A DNA stretch of 64,000 bases from Nonomuraea jabiensis (GCF_014204795.1 NZ_JACHMB010000001.1:5208001-5272000); one strand, 5' to 3'. Positions 39,726 through 49,783 are shown, counted from the first letter of the stretch. A program made the numbers and translations. Notes: generated by a model from the letters alone, not told the origin.

Positions 39726-40925
39726 GTGAGACTTCTTCGCCGGGAGAGCCGCCGCCAGGTGGTCTACGACCTGCTGCTCTGGGCCGTGCTCGGCATCTTC
39801 GTGACGGCCATGGGCCCCGACCCGCTCGTGGATCCGGCCGCCTTCGCCATGGTGAGCCTGCCCAGGATCGGGCTGGCCACGGTCGCGGTGCTGGTGGGCC
39901 GCCGCTGGCCGCTGGCCGCGCTGGTGCTGCTGCTGCCGCTGGGGCCGTGGCAGTTCAGCGAGGGGTTCGCGACCGTGGACCTGAGCTGGCTGCTGCCCAG
40001 GCGCAACGTGAAGATCCTGCCGCTGCTGGCCAGCTCGCCGTTCATCATGTGGTACGCCTACCTCACCGGGCGGCGCCTGGCCCTGCTCTGGCCCGCGCCG
40101 CTGGCGTTCTGCCTGATCTCGGCCGTCGGCGTGGGCGTGGTGCTGGCCAAGGGCGGCGATCTCGCCCTGTGGGTGTCCATGGTGACCGCGCTGCTGGGCA
40201 CGTACGTGGTGCCGTACCTGCTGGGGTTGCTCAGGCGCAGGCTGCTGCAGGGGCGCACGCAGGCGCGGCTGGCGGCCGAGGCGCAGGCGCGGCTGCGCGA
40301 GCGGGCCAGGATCGCGCGGCAGATGCACGACTCACTCGGCCACGACCTGGCCCTGATCGCGGTGCGGGCGGCCGGGCTGGAGATGGCCCCAGGGCTGGAC
40401 GAGCCGCAGGTCAGGGCGGCGGGGGAGCTGCGGCTGGCGGCGGCCGACGCCACGGACCGGCTGCGCCAGATCATCGGGCTGCTGCGCGAGGACTCCGACG
40501 CGGCGCCGCTGTCACCCGTGAACGAGGACGTGACCGAGCTGGTGCGGCGGGCCAGGGACTCCGGCATGCCGATCACCCTGGACGTGGCGCCGGGGCCGGT
40601 GCCCGACCTGGCGCACGCGGTGGTCCAGGAAGGGCTCACGAACGCCGCCAAGCACGCCCCCGGCGCCCCGGTCGGGGTACGGGTCTCGCCGGAGCGGGTC
40701 ACCGTGCGCAGCGGCCGGCCGCGCGCCCGGCCCCTCGCGCTGCCCGGCGGGCTGGGCCTGGCGGGCCTGCGCGAGCGCGTCCGGCTGGCCGGGGGCACCT
40801 TGACCGCCGGCCCGGTCGGCGACGGCTTCGAGCTGGACGTGAGTATCCCCCGCGCGGGGGAGCGGGATCCCCGCGGCTCGGGAGGGAATCGACGGCCCGC
40901 CGGGCGACGCTCGGAGCATGACTGA
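39726..40925 (+). CDS. NarL-type sensor histidine kinase (orphan)
   Basis: 399 residues, GTG start. The N-terminal half has 4-6 membrane segments. The HisKA_3 dimerisation box is RARIARQMHDSLGHDLALIAV with the phospho-accepting His in MHD. The ATP-binding domain has VVQEGLTNAAKHAP (N box) and GLGLAGLRERVRLAGGTL (G box). No LuxR-type response regulator is adjacent, which is unusual because these kinases normally sit next to one. Its stop overlaps the start of the next membrane protein gene by 8 bases. Confidence 0.88.
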   Translation: MRLLRRESRRQVVYDLLLWAVLGIFVTAMGPDPLVDPAAFAMVSLPRIGLATVAVLVGRRWPLAALVLLLPLGPWQFSEGFATVDLSWLLPRRNVKILPLLASSPFIMWYAYLTGRRLALLWPAPLAFCLISAVGVGVVLAKGGDLALWVSMVTALLGTYVVPYLLGLLRRRLLQGRTQARLAAEAQARLRERARIARQMHDSLGHDLALIAVRAAGLEMAPGLDEPQVRAAGELRLAAADATDRLRQIIGLLREDSDAAPLSPVNEDVTELVRRARDSGMPITLDVAPGPVPDLAHAVVQEGLTNAAKHAPGAPVGVRVSPERVTVRSGRPRARPLALPGGLGLAGLRERVRLAGGTLTAGPVGDGFELDVSIPRAGERDPRGSGGNRRPAGRRSEHD

Positions 40926-41859
40926 ACGCAGACCGGGGATGGGCCGCGTCACCGCCGCGATCGTGGCGATCGCCGCGATGCTGCCGTACCTCACGCTGAA
41001 GACGCTCTGGCTGACGGGACACCCGGTCGGGGTCGCCGATCCGGCCTTCATGACCGACCCGGCGATGATCGGGCTCAACACGATGACGTTCGGCATGGAA
41101 GCCGTCGGGCTGGTGCTGGCGCTGGCGTTCACCATGCGGTGGGGACGGCGGCTGCCGGCCTGGCTCGTGCTCCTGCCGCTCTGGGTGGGCACCGGCCTGC
41201 TGGCGGTGGTGGTCGTCACGGCGCCGATCATGGTGCTGACCGGGGGGCCGGCGGTCTTCGAGACCGGCGGGCCCATCGCGCCGTGGATCTACATGATGGT
41301 CTACGGCGGGTTCGTCGTGCAGGGCGCAGGCCTGATGACGGCCTTCGTGCTCTACTCGCGCGACCGGTGGCCGGGCGTCTTCACCACCCGGATCGATCAC
41401 GCCTTCGCCTCCCCGACCCGGTCGTTCCAGACGGTCGTGGCCTGGGGCGCCCTGCTGGTGGCCGGGCCGATCGGCGCGGTCAAGCTCGCCGGGGGCCTGC
41501 AGGACCGCGTCGAGGGTCTGCTGGCCGTCGCCGGTGCCGTCGCGCTCGTGCTGGTGGTCCGGCGGCGCGGGCGCGGCCCGTTCTGGGCGCCGCTGGTGGC
41601 GGCCTGGCTCGGCTCCGGCTCGCTGTTCAGCGGCGGGCTCTACGCGATGATCATCGCGTCCGTACGGGCGCCGCTCGGCGCGCCGGGGGCGGAGCTGGCC
41701 GAGCTGTTCGGCATGCTGGCGGGGCTGGTCATGGGGATGTGCGGGGCGTTCCTGCTGGCCGAACGGTCAGGTGTGGGCGACGTTCAGCCGGTGGAGCACC
41801 CGCTTGAAGGCGAAGATGGAGAACGCGATCGCCAGCCCGCTGATCACGGCCACCGCTGA
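40918..41859 (+). CDS. Integral membrane protein of unknown function
   Basis: 313 residues with about 8 hydrophobic segments (ILPYLTLKTLWLTGHPVGVAD onward). ATG 40918 overlaps the kinase stop, so the two are coupled and it may be the kinase's target or sensing partner. The last 25 residues or so are hydrophilic and their coding region overlaps the convergent VC0807-like gene by 93 bases. No known family recognised. Confidence 0.72.
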   Translation: MTERRPGMGRVTAAIVAIAAMLPYLTLKTLWLTGHPVGVADPAFMTDPAMIGLNTMTFGMEAVGLVLALAFTMRWGRRLPAWLVLLPLWVGTGLLAVVVVTAPIMVLTGGPAVFETGGPIAPWIYMMVYGGFVVQGAGLMTAFVLYSRDRWPGVFTTRIDHAFASPTRSFQTVVAWGALLVAGPIGAVKLAGGLQDRVEGLLAVAGAVALVLVVRRRGRGPFWAPLVAAWLGSGSLFSGGLYAMIIASVRAPLGAPGAELAELFGMLAGLVMGMCGAFLLAERSGVGDVQPVEHPLEGEDGERDRQPADHGHR

Positions 41860-42462
41860 CGTCCGCAGCACCATGAACCCGCCGAGCGAGCCGGCCACGT
41901 ACTCGTGGACGGCCAGGGCGATGCTGAGCGTCGAGTTCATGAGCAGCACGAACGCCCACAGCAGCGTGATCCTGGCGAAGAACCTGCGGACCCGCTCGTG
42001 CCTGAGCACCGCCGACGGCAGATGGATGTAGTCGAGCGTGAGCTTCTGCACGAGCGGCCTGTTGAGCCGGACGGAGGCGAGGAACGCGATGCTGATGCAG
42101 ATCGTGCCCATCTCCGGCTGGATGAAGAACCACATCCACGTGCCGGTCCAGAACGCCACGAGGGCGCGGACCGTGATCGCGAACGCGGCCAGGAACATGG
42201 TGGCGGGCACCTTGACCCGCCTGATGAGCCGCCACGCCACCCCGATGTAGACCCAGGCGACGGTGGCGATGAGCGCCCCCTTGAACCCGAGGACCATCAT
42301 GGCCAGGTAGAACACCGCCAGCGGCGCCACGACGCCTTCGAGCAGGCGGGGGGCCGCCTGCCGGGCGAGTGCGGTCAGGCGTGGAAGGTGGACCGGGGGA
42401 TGGTTCAAGGCTGCTCCGCAGATAGGCCGACGATCAGCGTCTACCCGGGCTTCGGGGGCCAA
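41767..42462 (-). CDS. VC0807-like membrane protein
   Basis: 231 residues, about five to six membrane segments (LLEGVVAPLAVFYLAMMVLG, LIATVAWVYIGVAWRLIRR, MWFFIQPEMGTICISIAFLASVRL). The RPLVQKLTLDYIHLP segment and C-terminal FKRVLHRLN are typical of the VC0807 family, whose function is unknown. The 3' end overlaps the convergent membrane protein gene. Confidence 0.65.
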   Translation of the reverse strand: MAPEARVDADRRPICGAALNHPPVHLPRLTALARQAAPRLLEGVVAPLAVFYLAMMVLGFKGALIATVAWVYIGVAWRLIRRVKVPATMFLAAFAITVRALVAFWTGTWMWFFIQPEMGTICISIAFLASVRLNRPLVQKLTLDYIHLPSAVLRHERVRRFFARITLLWAFVLLMNSTLSIALAVHEYVAGSLGGFMVLRTSAVAVISGLAIAFSIFAFKRVLHRLNVAHT

Positions 42463-42621
42463 GGCTTGCCAGATGGACCGCTCGCCGTTACCAGCACGGC
42501 ATCACCCGCGTCCCGGGAAGCACGCCGGTGGCTTACCGTACCCGAGGAGAGGTGATGCGACTGCCTCTTTTGACGCGTTCCATCTGATTCCACGGAAACA
42601 GCGAGGTCTTACGGCAGGCTT

Positions 42622-43269
42622 TCAACTGAGTGACGAGGTGGCGAGCTTCGCGCCGAATCCGAGGAACAGGACGCCGACTCCGGAGGTCAGACCGGCGCTG
42701 AGCTTCCTGTGCCGGCGGAACTGGTTGGCCAGGAAGGTTCCGCCGAAGATCAGGGCCGTCAGGTAGAGGAAGCTGAAGACCTGGATGATCGCGCCCAGGA
42801 TGAGGAACGACAGCGCGGGGGTCGCGTAGCCCGGGTCGACGAACGTGATGAAGAACGAGATGAAGAAGAGGATGGCCTTCGGGTTCAGCAGGCTGATCAG
42901 CAGGGCCCGGCGGAACGGGCGCGGCTGGCGCTCCATCCTGGCCTGCGGCTTCTCCTCCTTGGTCCCCTTCCTCGATCGCCAGGCGCCCCTGATCATCTGG
43001 AAGCCCATCCACGCCAGGTAGCCGGCGCCCGCGTACTTGACGATCGTGAAGAGCAGCGGGTTGGAGCGGAGCAGGGAGGCGGCGCCGGCGGCGGCCAGGA
43101 ACATCAGCACGGTGTCGCCGATGAAGACGCCCGCCGCGGCCCGGTAGCCCTGGCGGACGCCGTTCTGGGCGGCGAAGCTGAGGACGTAGAGGGAGTTCGG
43201 GCCGGGCAGCAGAATGATCAGGAAGGCGCCGACGACGTAGGCCCAGAAATCAGTGATGCCGAAGAACAT
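42622..43269 (-). CDS. leuE: LysE/RhtB-family amino-acid exporter (LeuE-like)
   Basis: 215 residues from ATG 43269; GGAG lies 8 bases upstream, whereas the in-frame GTG at 43278 has none. MFFGITDFWAYVVGAFLIILLPGPNSLYVLS is the LeuE N-terminus with the family LPGPN motif. About six membrane segments; LLISLLNPKAILFFISFF is also characteristic. It should export leucine or related neutral amino acids. Confidence 0.85.
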   Translation of the reverse strand: MFFGITDFWAYVVGAFLIILLPGPNSLYVLSFAAQNGVRQGYRAAAGVFIGDTVLMFLAAAGAASLLRSNPLLFTIVKYAGAGYLAWMGFQMIRGAWRSRKGTKEEKPQARMERQPRPFRRALLISLLNPKAILFFISFFITFVDPGYATPALSFLILGAIIQVFSFLYLTALIFGGTFLANQFRRHRKLSAGLTSGVGVLFLGFGAKLATSSLS

Positions 43270-43566
43270 GCGTCTCACTCCAGGGGGAGGACCAACCGCA
43301 CATCACGATATCTCGCCTGGTGCCTACCAAATCCCGCCGTATGCCTGCGAGCCGCCCATGCCCACGTGGCCGAGCGCGCCCTCCTGGTCGGCGGGCGGCC
43401 GGGCTTTACCGCCAATACCTATTTGTTTACTATGGAATGCAGGTGGGCTCCCCGACGCGCTGGGGCTGGCGGCGCTGCTGTCCGGTGGGTTCGCCGTTCG
43501 AGATGGGCGCGGTTCGCGCGGCTAGGGGTGGCCGCGTGGACCGCGCCCTTTGACTGCCCGCGTCAA

Positions 43567-43604
43567 TTTGGGTCTTGTCCTCCGGTGGAGGTCCGATCTA
43601 CGCT
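43567..43604 (+). promoter_or_regulatory. Promoter of the cellulase gene with conserved upstream box
   Basis: The box TTTGGGTCTTGT (43567-43578) is also found upstream of the chitinase operon at 53493. A -35 TTGTCC (43575-43580), 18-base spacer and -10 TACGCT (43599-43604) fit, placing the transcription start near 43611. Confidence 0.6.
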
Positions 43605-43615
43605 CCCCATACTCG

Positions 43616-43632
43616 TTAGTAAGGTTTCCTAA
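43616..43632 (+). promoter_or_regulatory. Operator-like palindrome of the cellulase gene
   Basis: TTAGTAAG-G-TTTCCTAA, two mismatches from the ideal TTAGGAAA-N-TTTCCTAA. The same element, nearly perfect, lies at 53542 upstream of the chitinases at the same distance from the upstream box. It overlaps the start of the transcript, as expected for a repressor site. Confidence 0.7.
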
Positions 43633-43656
43633 TGAACGAGTGAGGAGCTCACCCCC

Positions 43657-45048
43657 ATGCATCGATCCGTGCGGCTCGCCGCCATCGGCGCGATCGTCGC
43701 CGCCTCCTTGCAAGCAGCCCCAGCCCAGGCCGCGACCACGTACGAGGCCGAGAACGCCACCGTCTCCCAGGGCGTCGTCGAGTCGAACCACGCCGGCTAC
43801 AGCGGCACCGGGTTCGTCAACTACGACAACACCACCGGCTCGTACGTCGAGTTCGCCGTCGACGCCGCCACCGCCGGCCCCGCCACCCTCACCCTGAGGT
43901 ACGCCAACGGCACCACCACGAACCGCCCGATGGCCCTCGCCGTGAACGGCACCGCCACCACCAGGGACTTCCCCGGCACCGGCGCCTGGACCACCTGGCA
44001 GGAGTCCACGATCACCACCACCCTCAACGCCGGGACCAACACCGTCCGCGCCACCGCCACCACCGCCAACGGCGGCCCGAACCTCGACCGTCTGGTCCTC
44101 GGCACGCCCTCCAGCACCGGCACGCCGGTCCAGGCCAACGGGCAACTGCAGGTGTGCGGGGTCAGGCTCTGCAACCAGAACGGCAAGCAGATCCAGCTGC
44201 GCGGCATGAGCAGCCACGGCCTGCAGTGGTACTCCCAGTGCCTCAACACCGCCTCCCTGGACGCGCTGGCCAACGACTGGAAGGCCGACGTCCTGCGCAT
44301 CTCCATGTACATCCAGGAGGACGGGTACGAGACCAACCCCCGGCTGTTCACCGACCGGGTGCACAACCTGATCGAGCAGGCCACCGCCCGCGGTATGTAC
44401 GCCATCGTCGACTGGCACATGCTCGACCCGGGCGACCCCAACTACAACCTGTCGCGGGCCAAGACGTTCTTCACCGAGATCGCCCAGCGGCACAACGGCA
44501 AGAACAACCTGCTGTACGAGATCGCCAACGAGCCCAACGGCGTCTCCTGGTCCACCATCAGGAACTACGCCAACCAGCTCATCCCGGTGATCAGGCAGTA
44601 CGACCCGGAGACCCCGATCCTGGTGGGCACCCGCGCCTGGTCGTCACTGGGCGTCTCCGACGGGGCGACCGAGTCCGAGATCGTCAACAACCCGGTCAAC
44701 GCCACCAACATCATGTACACGTTCCACTTCTACGCGGCCTCTCATGGCAGCGACTACCTCAACACCCTGTCCAGGGCCGCCGACCGGATCCCGATCTTCG
44801 TCACGGAGTTCGGCACCCAGACGGCCTCCGGGGACGGATCGAACAACTTCACGCGGTCGCAGCAGTACCTCGACCTGCTGGCCCAGAAGAAGATCAGCTG
44901 GGTGAACTGGAACTACTCGGACGACTTCCGCTCGGGCGCCGTCTTCACCGAGGGCACCTGCCCGAACGGTCCCTTCGCCGGCACCTCCCGCCTCAAGCCG
45001 GCCGGCGTCTGGGTCCGCGACCGCATCCGCACCCCTGACGACTTCTGA
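43657..45048 (+). CDS. Secreted GH5 cellulase with N-terminal CBM35
   Basis: 463 residues. The Sec signal MHRSVRLAAIGAIVAASLQAAPAQA is cleaved after AQA. A CBM35-like domain follows (TYEAENATVSQG...NLDRLVL, about 27-150). The GH5 catalytic domain spans about 160-455: VLRISMYIQ, LYEIANEPNG (catalytic acid Glu), HFYAASHG, and FVTEFGTQ (nucleophile Glu). It should cleave beta-1,4-glucan outside the cell. A 16-base terminator hairpin follows the gene, and the promoter/operator module before it is shared with the chitinase operon. Confidence 0.92.
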   Translation: MHRSVRLAAIGAIVAASLQAAPAQAATTYEAENATVSQGVVESNHAGYSGTGFVNYDNTTGSYVEFAVDAATAGPATLTLRYANGTTTNRPMALAVNGTATTRDFPGTGAWTTWQESTITTTLNAGTNTVRATATTANGGPNLDRLVLGTPSSTGTPVQANGQLQVCGVRLCNQNGKQIQLRGMSSHGLQWYSQCLNTASLDALANDWKADVLRISMYIQEDGYETNPRLFTDRVHNLIEQATARGMYAIVDWHMLDPGDPNYNLSRAKTFFTEIAQRHNGKNNLLYEIANEPNGVSWSTIRNYANQLIPVIRQYDPETPILVGTRAWSSLGVSDGATESEIVNNPVNATNIMYTFHFYAASHGSDYLNTLSRAADRIPIFVTEFGTQTASGDGSNNFTRSQQYLDLLAQKKISWVNWNYSDDFRSGAVFTEGTCPNGPFAGTSRLKPAGVWVRDRIRTPDDF

Positions 45049-45080
45049 CCCCGCACCCGTTTCCGGGCCCATGAGGTGCC

Positions 45081-45120
45081 GCGCCCGCCCACCGCCGACG
45101 GCTGGGCGGTGGGCGGGCGC
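45081..45120. terminator. Terminator-like hairpin after the cellulase gene
   Basis: GCGCCCGCCCACCGCC / GGCGGTGGGCGGGCGC, a perfect 16-base stem with an 8-base loop. It has no T-tract. It separates the cellulase from the AfsR-type gene starting at 45153. Confidence 0.7.
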
Positions 45121-45152
45121 GGGGCAGTGGGGGGCAGGGCAGGATGTGACAT

Positions 45153-48100
45153 GTGCGGATTTGCATTCTCGGGCCGCTGGAGGTCGAGGGCGACGGGGGA
45201 CCGATCGCGGTCAGTGGCTTCCGGCTGCGGGCGCTCCTGGCCGTGCTGGCGCTCGAAGCCGGCCGTACCGTCACGGCCGAGCGGCTGATCGACGCCCTCT
45301 GGCCGGACGACCCGCCCGCCAACGCCGCCAACGCCCTCCAGACGCTGGTCAGGCGGCTACGGGCGGCGCTGCGCCCGTACGAGGTGCTGGAGAGCAGGCC
45401 GGGCGGTTACGCGCTGGCCGTGGCCCCGGACGACGTGGACGCCCTGCGGTTCAGGCGGACAGCCGCGAAAGGAGAGGGCCTGGAGCTCTGGCGGGGACCG
45501 GCGCTGGCCGACCTGACCGCCGTGCCGCTCCTGGCGAACGCGGCCGCCGCCCTGGAGCAGGACCGGCTCTCCGCCGTGGAGGCCCGTGCCGAGGCCCGGC
45601 TGGCGGCGGGCGCGCCGGTCGATCTGACCTCGGAGGTCGCCGCCCACCCGCTGCGCGAGCGGCTGGGCGCGCTGGCCATGCGGGCCCTGGCCGCGCAGGG
45701 GCGGCAGGCGGAGGCGCTGGAGCTGTTCGAGCGCACCCGCCGCACGCTCGCCGACGAGCTCGGCGTCGATCCCGGGCCCGAGCTGCGCGCCGCCCATCTG
45801 GCCGTCCTGTCGGGAGACGTCCCGGTACGCCCCGCGCCCCCGATGGTCCAGGCCAGGCAGCGGGGCAACGTACGGACCCCGCGGACCAGCTTCATCGGCC
45901 GTGAGGCCGAGCTGGACCAGCTGGCCACCCTCCTCGGCCGGGCCAGGATCGTCACGCTCGTCGGCCCCGGCGGCGCGGGCAAGACCAGGCTGGCCACGGA
46001 GGTGGCGCTCCGGGCGGCCGAGGCGGTCTGGATGGTCGAGCTGGCCCCGGTCAGCGACCCGGCCGACGTCCCCGGCGCCGTGCTCGACGCGCTCGGCCTG
46101 CGTGACGACCGCCCGCCGTACCGCCTGCCCACCGGCGGGAGCGGCCCGGTGGAGCAGCTGGCCGAGGCCCTCGCGGGCCGCCCCGCGCTGCTCGTCCTGG
46201 ACAACTGCGAGCACCTCGTCGACGCCGCCGCCGCGCTGGCCGAGCGGCTGCTGACGGAGTGCCAGGAGCTGAGGGTGCTGGCCACCAGCAGGGAGCCGCT
46301 CAACGTGCCGGGCGAGCACCTGGCCCCCGTCCCGCCGCTGGAGCCGCCGCCCGTCGGGGCGAGCGCCGAGCAGGCGGGGGCGTACCCGTCGGTCCGGCTG
46401 CTGCTCGACCGGGCCGGGGCCGCGCGGCCGGGGTTCGCCGTCGACGGGGCGAACGTGGCCTCGGTGGTGGCGCTCTGCCGCAGGCTGGACGGCATGCCGC
46501 TGGCCATCGAGCTGGCCGCGGCCCGGCTGCGCACCATGACGCCGAGGCAGCTCGCCGACCGCATCGACGACCGGTTCAAGCTGCTCACCGGCGGCAGCAG
46601 GACCGCGCTGCCGCGCCAGCAGACGCTCAGAGCGGTCGTGGAGTGGAGCTGGGAGCTGCTGGGCGAGCAGGAGCGGGTGCTGGCCAGGCGGCTGGGCGTG
46701 TTCGCGGGCGGCGCGACGCTGGAGGCCGTCGAGGCGGTCTGCGGGGGAGCGGCGGACGTGCTGGGCGCGCTGGCCGACAAGTCGCTGGTGCAGGTCTCGG
46801 CCGAGGGCCGCTACTCGATGCTGGAGACCATCCGCGCCTACGCGCTCGAACGGCTGGCGGAGGCGGGCGAGGTCGGCGAGTACCGGCGGCGGCACGCGGC
46901 GTACCTGCTGGAGCTGGCCGAACGGGCGGTGCCCGAGCTGCGGACGGCCGGGCAGATCGCCTGGATCGAGCGGCTGTCCCGCGAGCGCGACGACTTCGCC
47001 GCGGCGCTGCGGTACGTCATCGACGAGCGGGACGCCGGGTCGGCGCTGCGGCTGTGCGCGGCGCTGAACTGGTACTGGTGGATGACCGGCTACCGGAAGG
47101 AGAGCGCGACCTGGGCCACGCAGGTGATGGAGCTGGTGGGTGACGATCCGCCCCCCGGGCTGGCCGAGGCGTACACGGCGTGCATGTTCGCGTACGGCGT
47201 GGACAAGTTCGGCACGATCGTCAACGACCGGCCCGCCATGATGGCGCTGTCGCAGCTGATGGACCGGCTGATCGAGCGGGCCGAGCAGGAGGGGTCGCTG
47301 CATCCGATGATCAGGCTCAGCCGGGCCGTCATGGCCGCCGCCGCGGGGGACGACGACCGCGCCGCCGAGCTGATCGAGGAGTACATCGAAAGCGACGATC
47401 TCTGGTTGTCCAGCTCCGCCCTCATGGTCGGCGGCCGGATGCGCAGCGAGGAGCGGCTGGAGCGGTCGGTGGCCGGGTTCAGGCGGCTCGGGGACCGGTG
47501 GGGGCTGAGCGAGGCGCTGCTGGGGCTGGCCGAGGTGCGGGCCGCCAGGGGCGCGCCGGCGGACGACCTGATCGCCGAGACCTGGTCGCTGACCAGCCGT
47601 TGGGTCGGGTCGGACGAGGCGATCTCGACGCTGCTCAGGCTGGCCGAGCTGCGGCTGCGGACCGGCGACCTGGACGGCGCCCGCGAGGACCTGGACAGGG
47701 CCAGGGCCAGCATCGACGGGGAGACGACGGCGTACACGCGGCTGCTGCTCGGCCTGGCCGAGGCCGCGCACGCCTGCCATCTCGGCGACCTGGACCGGGG
47801 ACTGGAGATCTACCGTGGGCTGTTCCCCGTGCTCGCCGAGGTCCCGCCGATGGCGCAGCTGGCCGCCTGGCTCAGGACCGCGTACGGCCGGGCGCTGGCG
47901 CGCAGCGGAGACCTGGACGCCGGGCTCGAACAGCACCGCCTGGCCCTCGAGGTGCTCGGCACGACCAGCCCGGACCGGCCGCTGCTGTCGCAGGTGCTGG
48001 CCGGGTTCGCGCTGGCCGCGCAGGTCGAGGGCGACCAGGAGCGGGCGGCCGTGCTGTTCGGGGCGTCGGCGGCGATCGAGCCGCGCGACCTCTCGCCCGA

Positions 48101-48224
48101 CACCATGGAGGGCGCGCGGACGGCCAGGGCCGCGCTCGGTGACGAGCACTACGACGAGTGCTTCGCCAAGGGCGCGGCCATGTCCAGGCAGGAGGTCTAC
48201 GGGATGGTCGGCAGCACGACGTAG
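45153..48224 (+). CDS. AfsR/SARP-family regulator with NB-ARC domain
   Basis: 1023 residues, GTG start. N-terminal winged-helix (MRICILGPLEVEGDG...ALQTLVRRLRAAL), activator domain to about 230, then FIGREAELDQL, P-loop VGPGGAGKTRLA, Walker B ALLVLDNCEHLV, ATSREPL and DGMPLAIELAAARLRTM, and a helical TPR-like C-terminus. It is a paralogue of the regulator at 31301-34393 but lacks its low-complexity tail. It converges with the CocE gene, overlapping by 28 bases. The adjacent exporter operon is a reasonable target. Confidence 0.88.
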   Translation: MRICILGPLEVEGDGGPIAVSGFRLRALLAVLALEAGRTVTAERLIDALWPDDPPANAANALQTLVRRLRAALRPYEVLESRPGGYALAVAPDDVDALRFRRTAAKGEGLELWRGPALADLTAVPLLANAAAALEQDRLSAVEARAEARLAAGAPVDLTSEVAAHPLRERLGALAMRALAAQGRQAEALELFERTRRTLADELGVDPGPELRAAHLAVLSGDVPVRPAPPMVQARQRGNVRTPRTSFIGREAELDQLATLLGRARIVTLVGPGGAGKTRLATEVALRAAEAVWMVELAPVSDPADVPGAVLDALGLRDDRPPYRLPTGGSGPVEQLAEALAGRPALLVLDNCEHLVDAAAALAERLLTECQELRVLATSREPLNVPGEHLAPVPPLEPPPVGASAEQAGAYPSVRLLLDRAGAARPGFAVDGANVASVVALCRRLDGMPLAIELAAARLRTMTPRQLADRIDDRFKLLTGGSRTALPRQQTLRAVVEWSWELLGEQERVLARRLGVFAGGATLEAVEAVCGGAADVLGALADKSLVQVSAEGRYSMLETIRAYALERLAEAGEVGEYRRRHAAYLLELAERAVPELRTAGQIAWIERLSRERDDFAAALRYVIDERDAGSALRLCAALNWYWWMTGYRKESATWATQVMELVGDDPPPGLAEAYTACMFAYGVDKFGTIVNDRPAMMALSQLMDRLIERAEQEGSLHPMIRLSRAVMAAAAGDDDRAAELIEEYIESDDLWLSSSALMVGGRMRSEERLERSVAGFRRLGDRWGLSEALLGLAEVRAARGAPADDLIAETWSLTSRWVGSDEAISTLLRLAELRLRTGDLDGAREDLDRARASIDGETTAYTRLLLGLAEAAHACHLGDLDRGLEIYRGLFPVLAEVPPMAQLAAWLRTAYGRALARSGDLDAGLEQHRLALEVLGTTSPDRPLLSQVLAGFALAAQVEGDQERAAVLFGASAAIEPRDLSPDTMEGARTARAALGDEHYDECFAKGAAMSRQEVYGMVGSTT

Positions 48225-49783
48225 GAGGGGCCGTGCAGCGTGGTGGTGCCCTTGTCGAGATTGCGCCCGAACCGGGGGAAGTTCGAGCCCGCCACGTCGA
48301 TCCTGATCCGGTGCCCGGGCAGGAAGGCGTTCGAGATCGCGCCCAGCCGTACCGTCACCTCGCGCACCTCTCCGGGCGCCAGGCCCGTCAGCCTGGCGAC
48401 GCCGTCGGTCAGCAGCTCGGCCCGCCCGTCGGGGTGGACGTCGATGAGCTTGGCCGTCACGTCGGCGCTCGCGGCGGTCGAGGAGACCCGCGCGACGAGT
48501 TCGACCGGGCCGCTCACCTCCACCCGCTCGGTGAGGGGCGCCGTGTGGTGGCGCAGGACGTCGCCGCGCCCGTCGAGCGGCCGCTGGTCGAGCGGGCCGA
48601 ACGCCTCGAACGTCATGACCGCCCCGCCGAGCGTCGGCACCGGGTCGCCGGGGTCGCTGACGAACTCCGCCGTCCCGCCCTCACCGGGTGTCGTGCTGAG
48701 CCCGCCGTCGAAGCCCAGGTGGTACGGCACGGGCCTGGCCCGCCGGATGGGCCAGCCGTCCTCCTCTCGCCACGCGTCGTCGCCCATCACGAAGATCTTC
48801 ACCTTCGCCCGGTCGCGCAGGGGCGCCCCGCGCAGCCAGTGGCCGAACCAGTCGAGGTGCACCCCGGTCCAGTCGATGGCCTCCTGGCTCGCCTGGTCGC
48901 CGTAGTCGCGCCCGCAGATGTCGCGCTCGTGCGTGAAGTGCGTCCACGGGCCCACGATCAGCCGGGACTGGCCGCCCAGCCGCTCGTAGTGCTCGATGGA
49001 GCCGTCGCGGAAGTAGTCGTACCAGCCGGTGCTGACCAGCGCGGGCACCTCGATGTCGGCGTGCCGGACGGCCCCGCCCCGCCAGAGCGGGTCGAGGGGG
49101 TCGGGGGTTTCCATCCACGCCGAGTAGAAGGGCACCAGGTCGGCCAGCAGCGGCTGGTCGCTGAGCGGCAGCCGCTCCGCCAGCTCCCGCAGGCGCTCGT
49201 CGATCCCGTGAGGCAGGCCGATGGCCGCCAGGTACCGGCCCTTGTCCTCCTCCGTGGCCGTGCCGAGCGCGATGCGGCGATCCAGCTCGTCCACGGCCAG
49301 CGCCATCGCGCTGACGGTGAGGATGATGTTGAGGTTGGGGACGCCGCCGGGCTGGTAGACGCACTCGTACAGGCCGGCGGGGGAGACGTGCGGCGCGATG
49401 GCCTTCAGGCCCTCGGGGCGCTCCTGGGCCGCGAGGAGCTGCGTGATCGCCAGGTACGAGTCCCCATACATCCCGACATTTCCGTCGGACCAGGGTGCGG
49501 TCGCCGCCCACCGGACCGCGTCGTAGCCGTCGGCCGCCTCGCCGCTGACGAACCGGAACTCGCCCTGCGAGGCGCCGGTGCCGCGGACGTCCTGGATGGC
49601 CACCGCGTACCCGGCCGCCACCAGGCGGGGCACGTCGAGGTGGTACCCGGGGCCCGGGGCGCCCCGGCCGTACGGGGTGCGCGACAGCAGCACGGGGAAG
49701 CGCCCGCCCTCGGCCGGCCGCCACAGCGTCGCCACCAGCTCGGCGCCGTCCCGGGTGGTCATGGTCTCAGTGGTCTCGATCAT
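48197..49783 (-). CDS. CocE/NonD-family hydrolase (X-Pro dipeptidyl-peptidase fold)
   Basis: 528 residues from ATG 49783, with AGGAGA about 7 bases upstream. Alpha/beta-hydrolase domain: RTPYGRG, AIQDVRGTGASQGEF, GMYGDSYLAITQ with nucleophile S109, STGWYDYF (acid) and VGPWTHFTHE (His). A C-terminal jelly-roll domain (about 360-528) is typical of PepX_C/CocE proteins. No signal peptide, so cytosolic. It acts on acyl esters or X-Pro amides. The start overlaps the exporter permease stop, so a role linked to drug handling is possible. Confidence 0.88.
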   Translation of the reverse strand: MIETTETMTTRDGAELVATLWRPAEGGRFPVLLSRTPYGRGAPGPGYHLDVPRLVAAGYAVAIQDVRGTGASQGEFRFVSGEAADGYDAVRWAATAPWSDGNVGMYGDSYLAITQLLAAQERPEGLKAIAPHVSPAGLYECVYQPGGVPNLNIILTVSAMALAVDELDRRIALGTATEEDKGRYLAAIGLPHGIDERLRELAERLPLSDQPLLADLVPFYSAWMETPDPLDPLWRGGAVRHADIEVPALVSTGWYDYFRDGSIEHYERLGGQSRLIVGPWTHFTHERDICGRDYGDQASQEAIDWTGVHLDWFGHWLRGAPLRDRAKVKIFVMGDDAWREEDGWPIRRARPVPYHLGFDGGLSTTPGEGGTAEFVSDPGDPVPTLGGAVMTFEAFGPLDQRPLDGRGDVLRHHTAPLTERVEVSGPVELVARVSSTAASADVTAKLIDVHPDGRAELLTDGVARLTGLAPGEVREVTVRLGAISNAFLPGHRIRIDVAGSNFPRFGRNLDKGTTTLHGPSYVVLPTIP